The notes below the pieces were generated by a model. The model was given only the letters and a program-made list of their open reading frames with translations, was not told where the DNA came from and did no database searches. Shown here piece by piece: positions 1 through 7,271 of a stretch of 47,541 nt of DNA. Within the stretch, counting starts at the first letter, position 1. The number at the start of each line of letters is the position of its first letter. This DNA comes from Pseudaeromonas sp038247115 (GTDB lineage Bacteria; Pseudomonadota; Gammaproteobacteria; Enterobacterales; Aeromonadaceae), in NCBI GenBank assembly GCA_038247115.1, contig JBBRVG010000022.1:1-47541 (forward strand). The letters are read 5' to 3'. The translations under genes and the position numbers were made by a program.

Positions 1-202
1 CGCCGCGCCCCTTGTTTCGTCGTATCCGCGTTGAAATTGGGCCCGCTCTCGGGCGCGATGACTCCGTTGTTGGTCCGAGTGCATTCCGCCAGCCCGATCC
101 CTCGCCGTGAAAGTCCCGCCAGTGAATGGCAATTGCCACCGGTCAGACGAGTCCGCGGGCCGCTCGTCGGCCCGAACTCTGCTCCAATGGGGTTGGTACT
201 AG
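1..202. other. Unrelated DNA fused upstream of the truncated parC
   Basis: ParC-like coding sequence begins abruptly near position 203. In that frame there are stops at 32-34 (TGA) and 200-202 (TAG), and no other frame here reads as ParC. The stretch is GC-rich and ends exactly at a GAATTC (EcoRI) hexamer at 202-207. One minus-strand frame is open across the whole stretch, but I do not recognise its translation. A native genome should carry the rest of the ParC C-terminal domain here. A chimeric read or contig end is the simplest reading; a real rearrangement is possible. Confidence 0.6.
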
Positions 203-838
203 AATTCGAATCGTCAACTGGCGGTGTTCCTCACCAATCAGGGCCGCACCTATGCGCTGGAGGCACATACCCTGCCGTCGGCCCGCTCTCAGGGCGAGCC
301 GTTGACTGGGCGTTGCAGCCTGAACCCGGGTGAGCAGGCGCGTTTTGCCCTGCTGGGGAATGATGAGGAGCGATACCTGATCTGCTCCGATGCCGGTTAT
401 GGTTTTATCTGCAGCTACAGCGATCTGGTGTCGAAGAATAAGAACGGCAAGGCCTTGCTCACAGTGCCGGAAGGGGGCGAGGTGATGGCTCCCCAGCGCA
501 TCCAGGATCTGGCCCAGAGTCTGTGTCTGGTGATCAGTAATGAGGGGCGCATGTTGCTGTTCCCGTTGGCCGAGCTGCCGGAGCTGGCCAAGGGCAAGGG
601 CAACAAGCTGATTGGCATACCCGGGAGCCGGGTGGCCAGCCGTGAAGAGTTTGTGACCCAGGTGGCGGTGATCCCGGCCGGGCAGCCGGTGACCCTGCAC
701 GCCGGTAAACGCAAGCTGACCTTGAAGCCGTCGGATCTGGATCTGTATCGTGGAGAGAGGGGACGGCGCGGTGCCAAATTGCCGCGTGGCCTGCAACGGG
801 TCGATAAGGTTGAACTGGATAGCGTCGAACCGGCGTAA
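203..838 (+). CDS. parC: DNA topoisomerase IV subunit A, C-terminal part (5'-truncated)
   Basis: This is the distal part of the C-terminal beta-pinwheel domain of ParC, the DNA-cleaving subunit of topoisomerase IV, which decatenates daughter chromosomes. Family hallmarks are visible: the LPSARSQGEPLTG repeat box (about residues 25-37 of the fragment), SDAGYGF, NKNGKALLTVP, SNEGRMLLFPL, KGKGNKLIGIP and the ending GERGRRGAKLPRGLQR. About 210 of the roughly 750 residues normal for ParC are present. The catalytic tyrosine and the first pinwheel blades are missing because the sequence upstream of 203 is unrelated. The gene ends at TAA 836-838 and is followed by a strong terminator. In E. coli plsC follows parC directly; here three genes lie between. 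Identity is secure; the start cannot be given. Confidence 0.93.
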   Translation, partial: NSNRQLAVFLTNQGRTYALEAHTLPSARSQGEPLTGRCSLNPGEQARFALLGNDEERYLICSDAGYGFICSYSDLVSKNKNGKALLTVPEGGEVMAPQRIQDLAQSLCLVISNEGRMLLFPLAELPELAKGKGNKLIGIPGSRVASREEFVTQVAVIPAGQPVTLHAGKRKLTLKPSDLDLYRGERGRRGAKLPRGLQRVDKVELDSVEPA

Positions 839-854
839 TCCTTGCTCGCTTCAT

Positions 855-891
855 AGCCCGACACTGCTACTCCCGGGTGTCGGGCTTTTTA
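855..891 (+). terminator. Rho-independent terminator of parC
   Basis: A perfect 10-bp stem (AGCCCGACAC at 855-864, GTGTCGGGCT at 877-886) with a 12-nt loop is followed by a run of T. It lies 16 bp after the parC stop codon. Confidence 0.88.
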
Positions 892-919
892 TGTATTCAC
901 GGTCATAGAGGATGACGAG

Positions 920-1207
920 ATGACAGAACAAGACGAGATGACAGCACCAGATGAGTTCTTTGATGAGTCGGCACTGTTTGCCGCAGTGGAGAATCAGCTG
1001 GCCGATGGTAACCCGCTGGCGGTGAAGGAGACCATGCTGCGTCTGCGCATGACGGGTTACAGCCATCAGGAGGCGCTGGAGTTTATTGCCTGCGCACTGG
1101 CGGCGGAGATCATGGCGATGGAGGAGCAGCAGGTACCGTTCAATGAGCAACGCTATGCCGGATTCTTGGCCTGCTTGCCAGAGATGCCGTGGGATGACAC
1201 TCCCTAG
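920..1207 (+). CDS. Small conserved protein of unknown function (95 aa)
   Basis: An acidic, soluble 95-residue protein with no signal peptide or membrane segment. The body (about 15-90) reads as helices: a stretch with NPLAVKETMLRLRMTGYSHQEALEFIA, then a hydrophobic helix (CALAAEIMAM), then PFNEQRYAGFLACLP. This pattern of 'switch of a short acidic head, GYSHQEA, ALAAEI, FNEQRY' resembles small uncharacterised proteins of gammaproteobacteria that I cannot name. An AGGA box at 909-912 precedes ATG 920. A second ATG at 938 would give a shorter product and cannot be excluded. It lies between the parC terminator and a convergent EAL gene, so it is probably monocistronic. No function is proposed. 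Confidence 0.7.
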   Translation: MTEQDEMTAPDEFFDESALFAAVENQLADGNPLAVKETMLRLRMTGYSHQEALEFIACALAAEIMAMEEQQVPFNEQRYAGFLACLPEMPWDDTP

Positions 1208-1271
1208 TAACTGGTTTCTGCAGCCATAGCAGTATTGCATTTCATACAAAGCACAGTGCGCGAGCCGCAGC

Positions 1272-2930
1272 TCAATTAACCACTGTGCTTGCCATCCGGG
1301 GCCGGCCGTAACCGACTTCGGGGACCAGTTTGTTGACGTTGGGCGTCTGATGGGCTTGATGGAACTTCTTGAACTCGACGCTATTGATCGGTTTGGAGAA
1401 GTGCCAGCCTTGTAGACTGTGGATATGACGTCGAGCCACAAAGGCCACATCGGCGGCGAGCTCTACCCCTTCCACCAGTACCGGGGCACCATAGCCGTTT
1501 GCGACGGTCAGCACTGCATCAAAAATTCGATCGCCTCCTTCTTTATCCACCGCCATCCGTACCAGGCTGCGGTCGATCTTGATGAGCTCAAAACCGAATT
1601 CATAGAGCCGGGCCAGGTTGTTATAGCCGGTGCCAAAGTCATCAATTGCCAGTTTGAAACCGTACTGGTTGGCTAGTTGCAGCACTTTGCGGGTTGTACT
1701 GCAGGAGTTATCGATCAGCTCGCGCTCGGTTATTTCCAGCGTCAGCTGACTGGGATGAATGCCGTGCCGGTGCAGGGTCTGATAAGCCCGTTTGAGGAAG
1801 AAGGGTGACTCGAAATGGGAGGCGCTGATATTGATCGACAGATAACAGGTCGGGTTGGCTTTTAACCACTCGCCCATCTCGACGGCCAGTTGCTCAATCA
1901 GCCACTGGGTCATGGGCACTATCATGCCGGTCCGTTCGGCCATCGGAATAAAGATATCCGGCATCACCAACCCTTGCCGGGGATGATTCCAGCGGATCAG
2001 CGCTTCGGCACCGATACAAAGGCCGCTCTGGTTGTCCATGGTGGGTAGATAATGAATGACAAATTCCTGTTTGCGGATGGCTCGTCCCAGTTCACTGCTG
2101 ATTTCACGACTGAATCCGCGCCCGGATTTCATGTAGTGCCACAACCCCCACATCAATGCGGTAAAGAACAGGGCACTACCGACAAAAATAGGCGCCAGCA
2201 GACTCCAGACGGCGAAGAAATAGCGGGGTGACACCTCTGTGGTGATCCGCAGCAGGCCGTCTCGCGATTCGGTTGATAGGTTGTAGCGAGAACCCGGTAG
2301 TCCCTCCTTGATGGCGGTCCCGTCATACATCAGCAGGTTTTTATTGGGTAGCAGCATGCCCAGGGGTTGGTGATTGGCGCGGATGGTGATCAGCGCCGCA
2401 ACCGGAACATCCCCGGTCGACAACAGGGGGCGGAAGAATTCTTGTTGGTTCAGCAGTAGGTTGACACCCTTATCCGCTTCGATGCCCAGGGCCAGAATGT
2501 TCGAATAGTTATTCTGGTCGCCGAATTCGGAACCATGAATGTTGGTCAGCCGCCAGCGGCCAGGGATAAATACTGAATCCATAGCGCTCATTTTGATGGG
2601 CGGGGTATGCATACCCCAGGATGAGCAGCGCACCAGGCCCTTATTGATGACCGCCGCCTCACGAATATAGGCATAGTCATAAGCCAGCGAGCGCATCAGT
2701 TTCAGGCTCTCTTTGGTGCAGATCCCCTGGGATCGATCCGCCAGCAGTAACAGCAGGCTCTCCGCTTCATCCAGAGTATTGTTGACGTGATTGGTTAGAT
2801 CTCTGGATAACTCGTGGGTGCGGTTGCGGACTTGCCAGTCTGCCATATAGCCACTGACCAGGGTCAGGATGACCACCGGGATCAAAATGAAGAGGGCATA
2901 AGCCATCCAGTAGTGACGGTAGGAGCGCAT
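1272..2930 (-). CDS. CSS-motif EAL-domain cyclic-di-GMP phosphodiesterase
   Basis: A 552-residue inner-membrane protein predicted to hydrolyse c-di-GMP to pGpG. Order: TM1 about 10-30; periplasmic CSS domain about 31-237, with the name-giving Cys102-Ser-Ser and a second cysteine at 71; TM2 about 238-268; cytoplasmic EAL domain about 285-530. EAL active-site elements look intact: E310-A-L, N368, E400/E403, DDFGTG at 431-436, K452 in IKID, and a late VEGVE box. In the E. coli family (PdeC and relatives) the periplasmic cysteine pair forms a Dsb-dependent disulfide that controls activity and stability. The two cysteines here suggest the same, by inference. No GGDEF domain is present. The gene is convergent with the 95-aa gene upstream of it in the window. 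Confidence 0.92.
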   Translation of the reverse strand: MRSYRHYWMAYALFILIPVVILTLVSGYMADWQVRNRTHELSRDLTNHVNNTLDEAESLLLLLADRSQGICTKESLKLMRSLAYDYAYIREAAVINKGLVRCSSWGMHTPPIKMSAMDSVFIPGRWRLTNIHGSEFGDQNNYSNILALGIEADKGVNLLLNQQEFFRPLLSTGDVPVAALITIRANHQPLGMLLPNKNLLMYDGTAIKEGLPGSRYNLSTESRDGLLRITTEVSPRYFFAVWSLLAPIFVGSALFFTALMWGLWHYMKSGRGFSREISSELGRAIRKQEFVIHYLPTMDNQSGLCIGAEALIRWNHPRQGLVMPDIFIPMAERTGMIVPMTQWLIEQLAVEMGEWLKANPTCYLSINISASHFESPFFLKRAYQTLHRHGIHPSQLTLEITERELIDNSCSTTRKVLQLANQYGFKLAIDDFGTGYNNLARLYEFGFELIKIDRSLVRMAVDKEGGDRIFDAVLTVANGYGAPVLVEGVELAADVAFVARRHIHSLQGWHFSKPINSVEFKKFHQAHQTPNVNKLVPEVGYGRPRMASTVVN

Positions 2931-3087
2931 GGCAGATCCAGAGGAACAGGGAAGGACAGCGTCATCATAACAACCGCTCTTTTTTTGCCCACCACTCAGG
3001 GTCGAATTTGCGTCATGGGTCTATCTATCAGATTTTGAATACGTTTTCAGGCTCTTGCCACTGTGATGTTGCGGGTCCAATGCCGTC

Positions 3088-3816
3088 TCAGAGAGCTCCG
3101 CCAAACGGCAATACAACTTTTTGCACCGGAAACTGCGGCTGCCAACGCTCGACGCTGCGCGCCGAATAATCGATCTCGGTACGGACCTCGCGAATGGCAA
3201 AACGGCGCAGATCTTCCGGTGGTAACACGAAATAGCCGTTCGCCTTGTAGGGAGGCAATTTACCAATCCAGCACACACGCTCGTCGACGCCTATCTGTTT
3301 GAAAAACAACTGCTCCAGCGATACTTGTTGGCGCAGTAATCGGATCTCGTTGCTGGAGGCGGTTACGGCCGTCTGCTCGAACAACTCAGGTTGTTCATGT
3401 TGCAGCAACTGATAATGCAGGTTGCCTTGCCAAGCGACTATGGCTCCGGGCTGGATCAGTTTTTTGCGTGCTGCCGGGAACCAGTAGTTGGCGCAACTGC
3501 CCAGGCAGAGCCGACTGACCTCCAGCGTCAGGCCTTGCTGATGGATCCAGTAACCCAGCGCAATGGCAGCTTCGGTACTTCCGCCTCGTGAATCCACCTC
3601 GAGCACGCGCACCGATTGGCCTTTGACCAGGGCTTGAAAGCGATGCACCGAGTCCCAGTCGATGGGACCTATGAAGCGGGCGTGACCGCTGCTGGCATCC
3701 AGACTCAGGGTTGGCGCTGGATCTTGCCGCACGGTCGCGCAACCGCTGGTGAGTAGCACACCGAGGAGGAGGGTAAGGCTCGCGAGCCGTGAATGAGGCG
3801 GGATCCAGGTTGGCAT
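3088..3816 (-). CDS. Lipoprotein with ClpP/crotonase-fold-like domain
   Basis: A 242-residue lipoprotein: signal peptide with lipobox LTSGC (Cys26), then a domain resembling ClpP/SppA-type serine protease folds. Features are a strand ending in EVDSRGGSTEAA (about 73-84, like the glycine-rich loop of ClpP), a helix, then SRLCLGSCANYWFPAA (101-116), where Ser107 sits between Cys104 and Cys108 at the usual nucleophile position, and His134 in AWQGNLHYQ. The fold is inferred from motif order; catalysis is unproven. I chose ATG 3816 because GGAG lies 6 nt upstream; an in-frame ATG at 3834 has no ribosome site. It lies on the same strand as, and upstream of, the CSS-EAL gene, with a gap of about 157 bp. 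Protease, or non-catalytic envelope protein, remains open. Confidence 0.72.
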   Translation of the reverse strand: MPTWIPPHSRLASLTLLLGVLLTSGCATVRQDPAPTLSLDASSGHARFIGPIDWDSVHRFQALVKGQSVRVLEVDSRGGSTEAAIALGYWIHQQGLTLEVSRLCLGSCANYWFPAARKKLIQPGAIVAWQGNLHYQLLQHEQPELFEQTAVTASSNEIRLLRQQVSLEQLFFKQIGVDERVCWIGKLPPYKANGYFVLPPEDLRRFAIREVRTEIDYSARSVERWQPQFPVQKVVLPFGGAL

Positions 3817-4008
3817 GAATGACTCCAATTCCATGACGATAGACCGAGTCTAACTGGGGTGCCGTTCAAGCTCCAGCGGTGGATGCATGGGACGTGATAA
3901 GTGCCTGCTGCGATGAAAAGCGGTGGCTAAGGTGCTTCTGTGAGGCGTGGATGCTGTGAGGTTTCAGAGGCGGTGATATACTATCGGCCTTCAAAAAGAG
4001 GGATCGTT

Positions 4009-4734
4009 ATGCTGAAAATGTTACGACTGGGCCTGCTGGGAATTTTGCTGGTGGTCTGGTTTGTCTTCGGGTTGCTGATTTGTCTGTTGCGCCCGCGTCA
4101 TCGCACCAATGTTTACTGGCTATCCAACCGTATGATGCATCGCGCTTGTCCGCTGCTGGGCGTCAAAGTGCGGATCTCGATTCCGCAAGAGTGTCGGGAT
4201 CTGGGACCTGCGGTCTACGTCGCCAACCATCAGACCAATTGGGACATCATGGTCCTGACCGGTGCGGTACAGCCCGGTGTGGTCGCTGTGGGCAAGAAGA
4301 GTCTGGTGTGGCTGCCGTTATTTGGCCTGCTGTTTTATCTCTCCGGCAACATACTGATTGATCGTTCCAACCGTTCCCGAGCCATCGATACCATTCGTCA
4401 GGTGGTGGACAAGATCCGCAGCAGTCGTCTGTCGATCTGGATGTTTCCAGAAGGTACCCGCTCCCGTGGCCGGGGCATGTTGCCATTCAAGACCGGCGCC
4501 TTCCATACCGCCATGCAGGCCGGGGTGCCTATTGTGCCGATTGTGGCGACCAGCTACGCCACCCAGATCGATTTGAATCGCTGGGACAATGGTGAAATTC
4601 TGATCGAGATGTTGCCACCGATTGACTCGGCCCAGTGGCAGCGGGAGCAGGTGCGTGAATGTTCCGAGTTTGTGCGCACTGCCATGCAGAACAAGTTGGT
4701 AGAGCTGGATGCCAAGGTTCGCCGTCCAGCGTGA
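4009..4734 (+). CDS. plsC: 1-acyl-sn-glycerol-3-phosphate acyltransferase
   Basis: A 241-residue membrane acyltransferase that makes phosphatidic acid from lysophosphatidic acid, using acyl-ACP or acyl-CoA. An N-terminal hydrophobic anchor (about 5-28) precedes the acyltransferase blocks: NHQTNWD with the catalytic His74...Asp79 (HX4D), FPEGTRS at 146-152 and VPIVPIV further on. ATG 4009 is preceded by AGAGGGA with good spacing; a longer frame exists upstream but has no ribosome site. Length matches E. coli PlsC. In E. coli it directly follows parC, so three genes appear inserted between them here. A bidirectional terminator follows. Confidence 0.95.
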   Translation: MLKMLRLGLLGILLVVWFVFGLLICLLRPRHRTNVYWLSNRMMHRACPLLGVKVRISIPQECRDLGPAVYVANHQTNWDIMVLTGAVQPGVVAVGKKSLVWLPLFGLLFYLSGNILIDRSNRSRAIDTIRQVVDKIRSSRLSIWMFPEGTRSRGRGMLPFKTGAFHTAMQAGVPIVPIVATSYATQIDLNRWDNGEILIEMLPPIDSAQWQREQVRECSEFVRTAMQNKLVELDAKVRRPA

Positions 4735-4763
4735 GTGGGTGAATGCCGCCCATTAATAGTAGT

Positions 4764-4790
4764 AGGGCGCCCATCAGTGGCGCCCTTTTT
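4764..4790. terminator. Bidirectional terminator between plsC and yggU
   Basis: An 8-bp perfect stem (AGGGCGCC at 4764-4771, GGCGCCCT at 4779-4786) with a 7-nt loop and TTTT on the plus strand. It serves plsC and may also stop the convergent yggS-proC-yggT-yggU transcript. Confidence 0.82.
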
Positions 4791-4831
4791 CATGTTCTCA
4801 TGTGCATCTTCGGCATCCGTTGTGACCGACA

Positions 4832-5164
4832 TCAGCCCGAGGCTGACGCCAGCAACTGAGCTATCTCATCCGGTAGTTGCTTGGGCGCGTGGACTGTCAC
4901 TGTTTTGTGCCGCCCGAGTTCGCCGCGCACGATCTGGATTTGCCCCTTGGCCACCTTGAATTGCTTGGCCAGATACTTGATGAGGTGGCTATTGGCCTGG
5001 CCATCGACCGGCGGTGCCGTGATGGCTACCTTCAGCTCTTCACCATGTAATCCCTGGATCTGATCCCGGCTGGCCTTGGGCTGGATCAGCAGATCCAGCC
5101 ACAAGTCCTCCCCGTCCCGGCGCACTGCCACCACTACAGCTGATTCCAGATGGGTGCAATCCAA
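4832..5164 (-). CDS. yggU: YggU family protein (DUF167)
   Basis: A 110-residue small alpha/beta protein of the YggU/DUF167 family, whose function is unknown. The family signature is clear: LLIQPKASRDQI (about 25-36), ELKVAITAPPVDGQANSHL (43-61) and a GELGRHKTV box (81-89). It is the last gene of the leftward yggS-proC-yggT-yggU operon. The ATG at 5164 lies inside the 3' end of yggT (31-bp overlap), which suggests translational coupling. The first ~10 residues are longer than in E. coli YggU, so a start slightly further in is possible, but no other ATG is available near it. Confidence 0.92.
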   Translation of the reverse strand: MDCTHLESAVVVAVRRDGEDLWLDLLIQPKASRDQIQGLHGEELKVAITAPPVDGQANSHLIKYLAKQFKVAKGQIQIVRGELGRHKTVTVHAPKQLPDEIAQLLASASG

Positions 5165-5691
5165 CCTGTGGTCGACAGGAAGATATTGATGGCCTGCAGG
5201 ATGAGGAACAGCACCAGCACCGACAGATCGAGTCCACCCATGGGCGGAATGATGCGACGGATGGGGGAGAGCAAGGGCTCGGTCAATTGCAGCAGCACAT
5301 GATCAACCGGGCTACGGCCCTGGCTTACCCAGCTGAGAATAGCGCGTAGCACCAACATCCAGAACAGCAAAGAGCCTGCTTGTTTGAGGACCAGCAGTAG
5401 GCTGAACATCAGCAGGGGTAAGGGTTGGAAGGCCGCCGAGGCGAGCAAGGTAAAGGCGACAAATTTCAGCAGTGCAACCAGCAGAGCCAGCACCACGGCC
5501 GCCATATCCAGGCTGCCAAGGCTCGGAATGACCCGTCGCATGGGTGCCAGGATCGGATGGGTTGCCTTGACAATAAATTGGCTCAACGGGTTGTAGAAAT
5601 CGGCCCGCGTCCACTGCAACCAGATGCGTAGCAACACTATCATCAGATAGATGTCGAACAGGGTATTGATGAGAAAATAAAGAGTTGCCAT
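5134..5691 (-). CDS. yggT: YggT family membrane protein
   Basis: A 185-residue integral membrane protein with two tandem YGGT repeats. The first (about 1-85) carries LRIWLQWTRADFYNPLSQF and THPILAPMRRVIP; the second (about 95-180) carries LRAILSWVSQGRSPVDHVL and TEPLLSPIRRIIP. Each repeat has two hydrophobic helices. Members have been linked to osmotic tolerance or cell-division-associated membrane functions in various organisms, without a settled biochemical role. It starts 8 bp after proC and overlaps yggU by 31 bp, so it sits inside the yggS-proC-yggT-yggU operon, an order widely conserved in gammaproteobacteria. Confidence 0.94.
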   Translation of the reverse strand: MATLYFLINTLFDIYLMIVLLRIWLQWTRADFYNPLSQFIVKATHPILAPMRRVIPSLGSLDMAAVVLALLVALLKFVAFTLLASAAFQPLPLLMFSLLLVLKQAGSLLFWMLVLRAILSWVSQGRSPVDHVLLQLTEPLLSPIRRIIPPMGGLDLSVLVLFLILQAINIFLSTTGWIAPIWNQL

Positions 5692-5699
5692 GGGATCCC

Positions 5700-6524
5700 T
5701 TAAAACAGTTGTTCCATCTCTTCGGCGCGTTGCACCGCCGCCTGCATAGCCTGACTCACCAGCTGTGCCAATCCTTGCTCTTCAAACGAGCGGATCGCTT
5801 CGGCTGTGGTGCCGCCTTTGGAGGTGACCTGAGCGCGTAGCGTTTCCAGATCAAGGTGTGGGTTATCGACCACCATCTGCGCAGAGCCGAGCGCCGTTTG
5901 CTGCACCAGCAGCCGCGCCTGTTCGGCCGAGAAGCCCATACGTTCGGCTTCTTCAGCGATCAATTGCATGAACAGGAAAAAATAGGCCGGCGCTGAGCCT
6001 GAAGCGGCGATCACGCTATTGATGCCCGCTTCGTCGCCAACCCAGACCGTTTTGCCGACCGCTTGCAGCATCTGTTCGGCGAAGTCGCAATCGGCCAGGC
6101 TGACATTCGGGGCGGCAAATAGCCCTGTCATCCCTAAGCCAATCAAGGCCGGAGTATTGGGCATGGTGCGCACTATATTGCCATGACCACCCAGCAACTC
6201 GCTCAGGCGAGTGACTGATATCCCGGCGGCAATGGAGATCACCAGTTTATGCTGGTAATCGCCCAGCGTTGCAGTCAGGGCGGTCAGCATCTCGGCCATG
6301 TACTGTGGTTTGACTGCCAGCACCAGTACATCAGCTTGTTGTGCGGCGAGGGCATTATCCATCCCAGCCTGGATCCCGAACTGTTCGGCCAGTTCGGTGA
6401 GCTTGTCCTGATCCAGGTCGGTGACGTGGATCAGGTGAGCCGGGTGACCGGCATTGATCAGCCCACTGATCAGGCTGCGGGCCATGTTGCCGCCGCCAAT
6501 AAAAGCAATCTTGCGCTGTTCCAT
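5700..6524 (-). CDS. proC: Pyrroline-5-carboxylate reductase
   Basis: A 274-residue cytoplasmic enzyme that reduces 1-pyrroline-5-carboxylate to proline with NAD(P)H, the last step of proline synthesis. The N-terminal Rossmann glycine motif GGGNMA is at residues 10-15, VLAVKPQ follows near 70, and the C-terminal helical domain carries the ProC signature: ALGSAQMV and QVTSKGGTTAEAI. Length matches the family. Its ATG overlaps the yggS stop by one base (TAATG), so it is translationally coupled to yggS, and yggT begins 8 bp after its stop. Confidence 0.97.
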   Translation of the reverse strand: MEQRKIAFIGGGNMARSLISGLINAGHPAHLIHVTDLDQDKLTELAEQFGIQAGMDNALAAQQADVLVLAVKPQYMAEMLTALTATLGDYQHKLVISIAAGISVTRLSELLGGHGNIVRTMPNTPALIGLGMTGLFAAPNVSLADCDFAEQMLQAVGKTVWVGDEAGINSVIAASGSAPAYFFLFMQLIAEEAERMGFSAEQARLLVQQTALGSAQMVVDNPHLDLETLRAQVTSKGGTTAEAIRSFEEQGLAQLVSQAMQAAVQRAEEMEQLF

Positions 6525-7228
6525 TAGTCCTGCCTGTCGTCTCGTGCCCCGAAGATGGCGGTGCCAATCCGCACCTGGCTACTGCCACAGGCAACAGCCA
6601 CCTCAAGGTCGTGGGTCATGCCCATGGACAGCGTGTCCATGGACGGAAATTGTTGCTGTAATGTGCCAAAAAGCTGCTGCAGACGCAAAAAGCTCTGCTT
6701 GAGCACTGCATCGTCCTCGGTATTTTCTGCAATCGCCATCAAACCGCGCAATTTCAGACGTGGAAATTGATGAATCCGGGTAGCCAGATCCAAAACTTGG
6801 GCCTCGGTCGTACCCGATTTCTGGCTTTCTCCGCTAATATTGAGTTGGATACAGATGTTCAGCGGTGGTAAGTCATCGGGGCGTTGTGCATTGAGGCGTT
6901 CGGCAATTTTTAGCCGGTCTACGCTATCGACCCAGTCAAAATGTTCGGCAATGGGGCGAGTTTTGTTCGACTGCAAGGGCCCGATGAAGTGCCATTCAAT
7001 ATCGCTCACACCAGCGTCACGCAAGGCTTGCACCTTCTGGACGGCTTCTTGTGCATAGGATTCACCAAAGCGGCGTTGGCCAGCCTGATAAGCGGCCAGC
7101 ACTGCAGCCAGAGGCTTGGTCTTGCTGACCGCCAAGAGCTGGATTTCTGAAGCCGAACGGCCCACCAGGGCGGCGGCTTCGGCAATTCGTGTCTGAACCT
7201 GTAGTAAGTGTTGGGCAATATCGCTCAT
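6524..7228 (-). CDS. yggS: Pyridoxal-phosphate homeostasis protein (YggS/PLPBP)
   Basis: A 234-residue cytoplasmic PLP-binding protein of the YggS/PLPBP family, which helps keep free pyridoxal phosphate and amino-acid/keto-acid pools balanced. The PLP-binding lysine is K36 in LLAVSKTKP. Further family blocks are FGESYAQEA, WHFIGPLQSNK, LNISGESQKSG and LSMGMTHDLE. ATG 7228 gives the family's usual N-terminus (MSDIAQHLLQVQ); the frame stays open further upstream but would run across the divergent pilT start. It is the first gene of the leftward operon and shares a 43-bp intergenic region with pilT. Confidence 0.95.
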   Translation of the reverse strand: MSDIAQHLLQVQTRIAEAAALVGRSASEIQLLAVSKTKPLAAVLAAYQAGQRRFGESYAQEAVQKVQALRDAGVSDIEWHFIGPLQSNKTRPIAEHFDWVDSVDRLKIAERLNAQRPDDLPPLNICIQLNISGESQKSGTTEAQVLDLATRIHQFPRLKLRGLMAIAENTEDDAVLKQSFLRLQQLFGTLQQQFPSMDTLSMGMTHDLEVAVACGSSQVRIGTAIFGARDDRQD

Positions 7229-7271
7229 AGTAGTTTTACAAGTGCCTAGATTGACGAAGAGTGGGTAACAC

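Noticed and set aside
143..796. 217-codon minus-strand open frame overlapping parC
   Set aside because: Lies opposite recognisable ParC and has no family resemblance; a shadow frame.
851..1450. 199-codon minus-strand frame across the 95-aa gene
   Set aside because: Overlaps a better coding frame and a terminator; no ribosome site.
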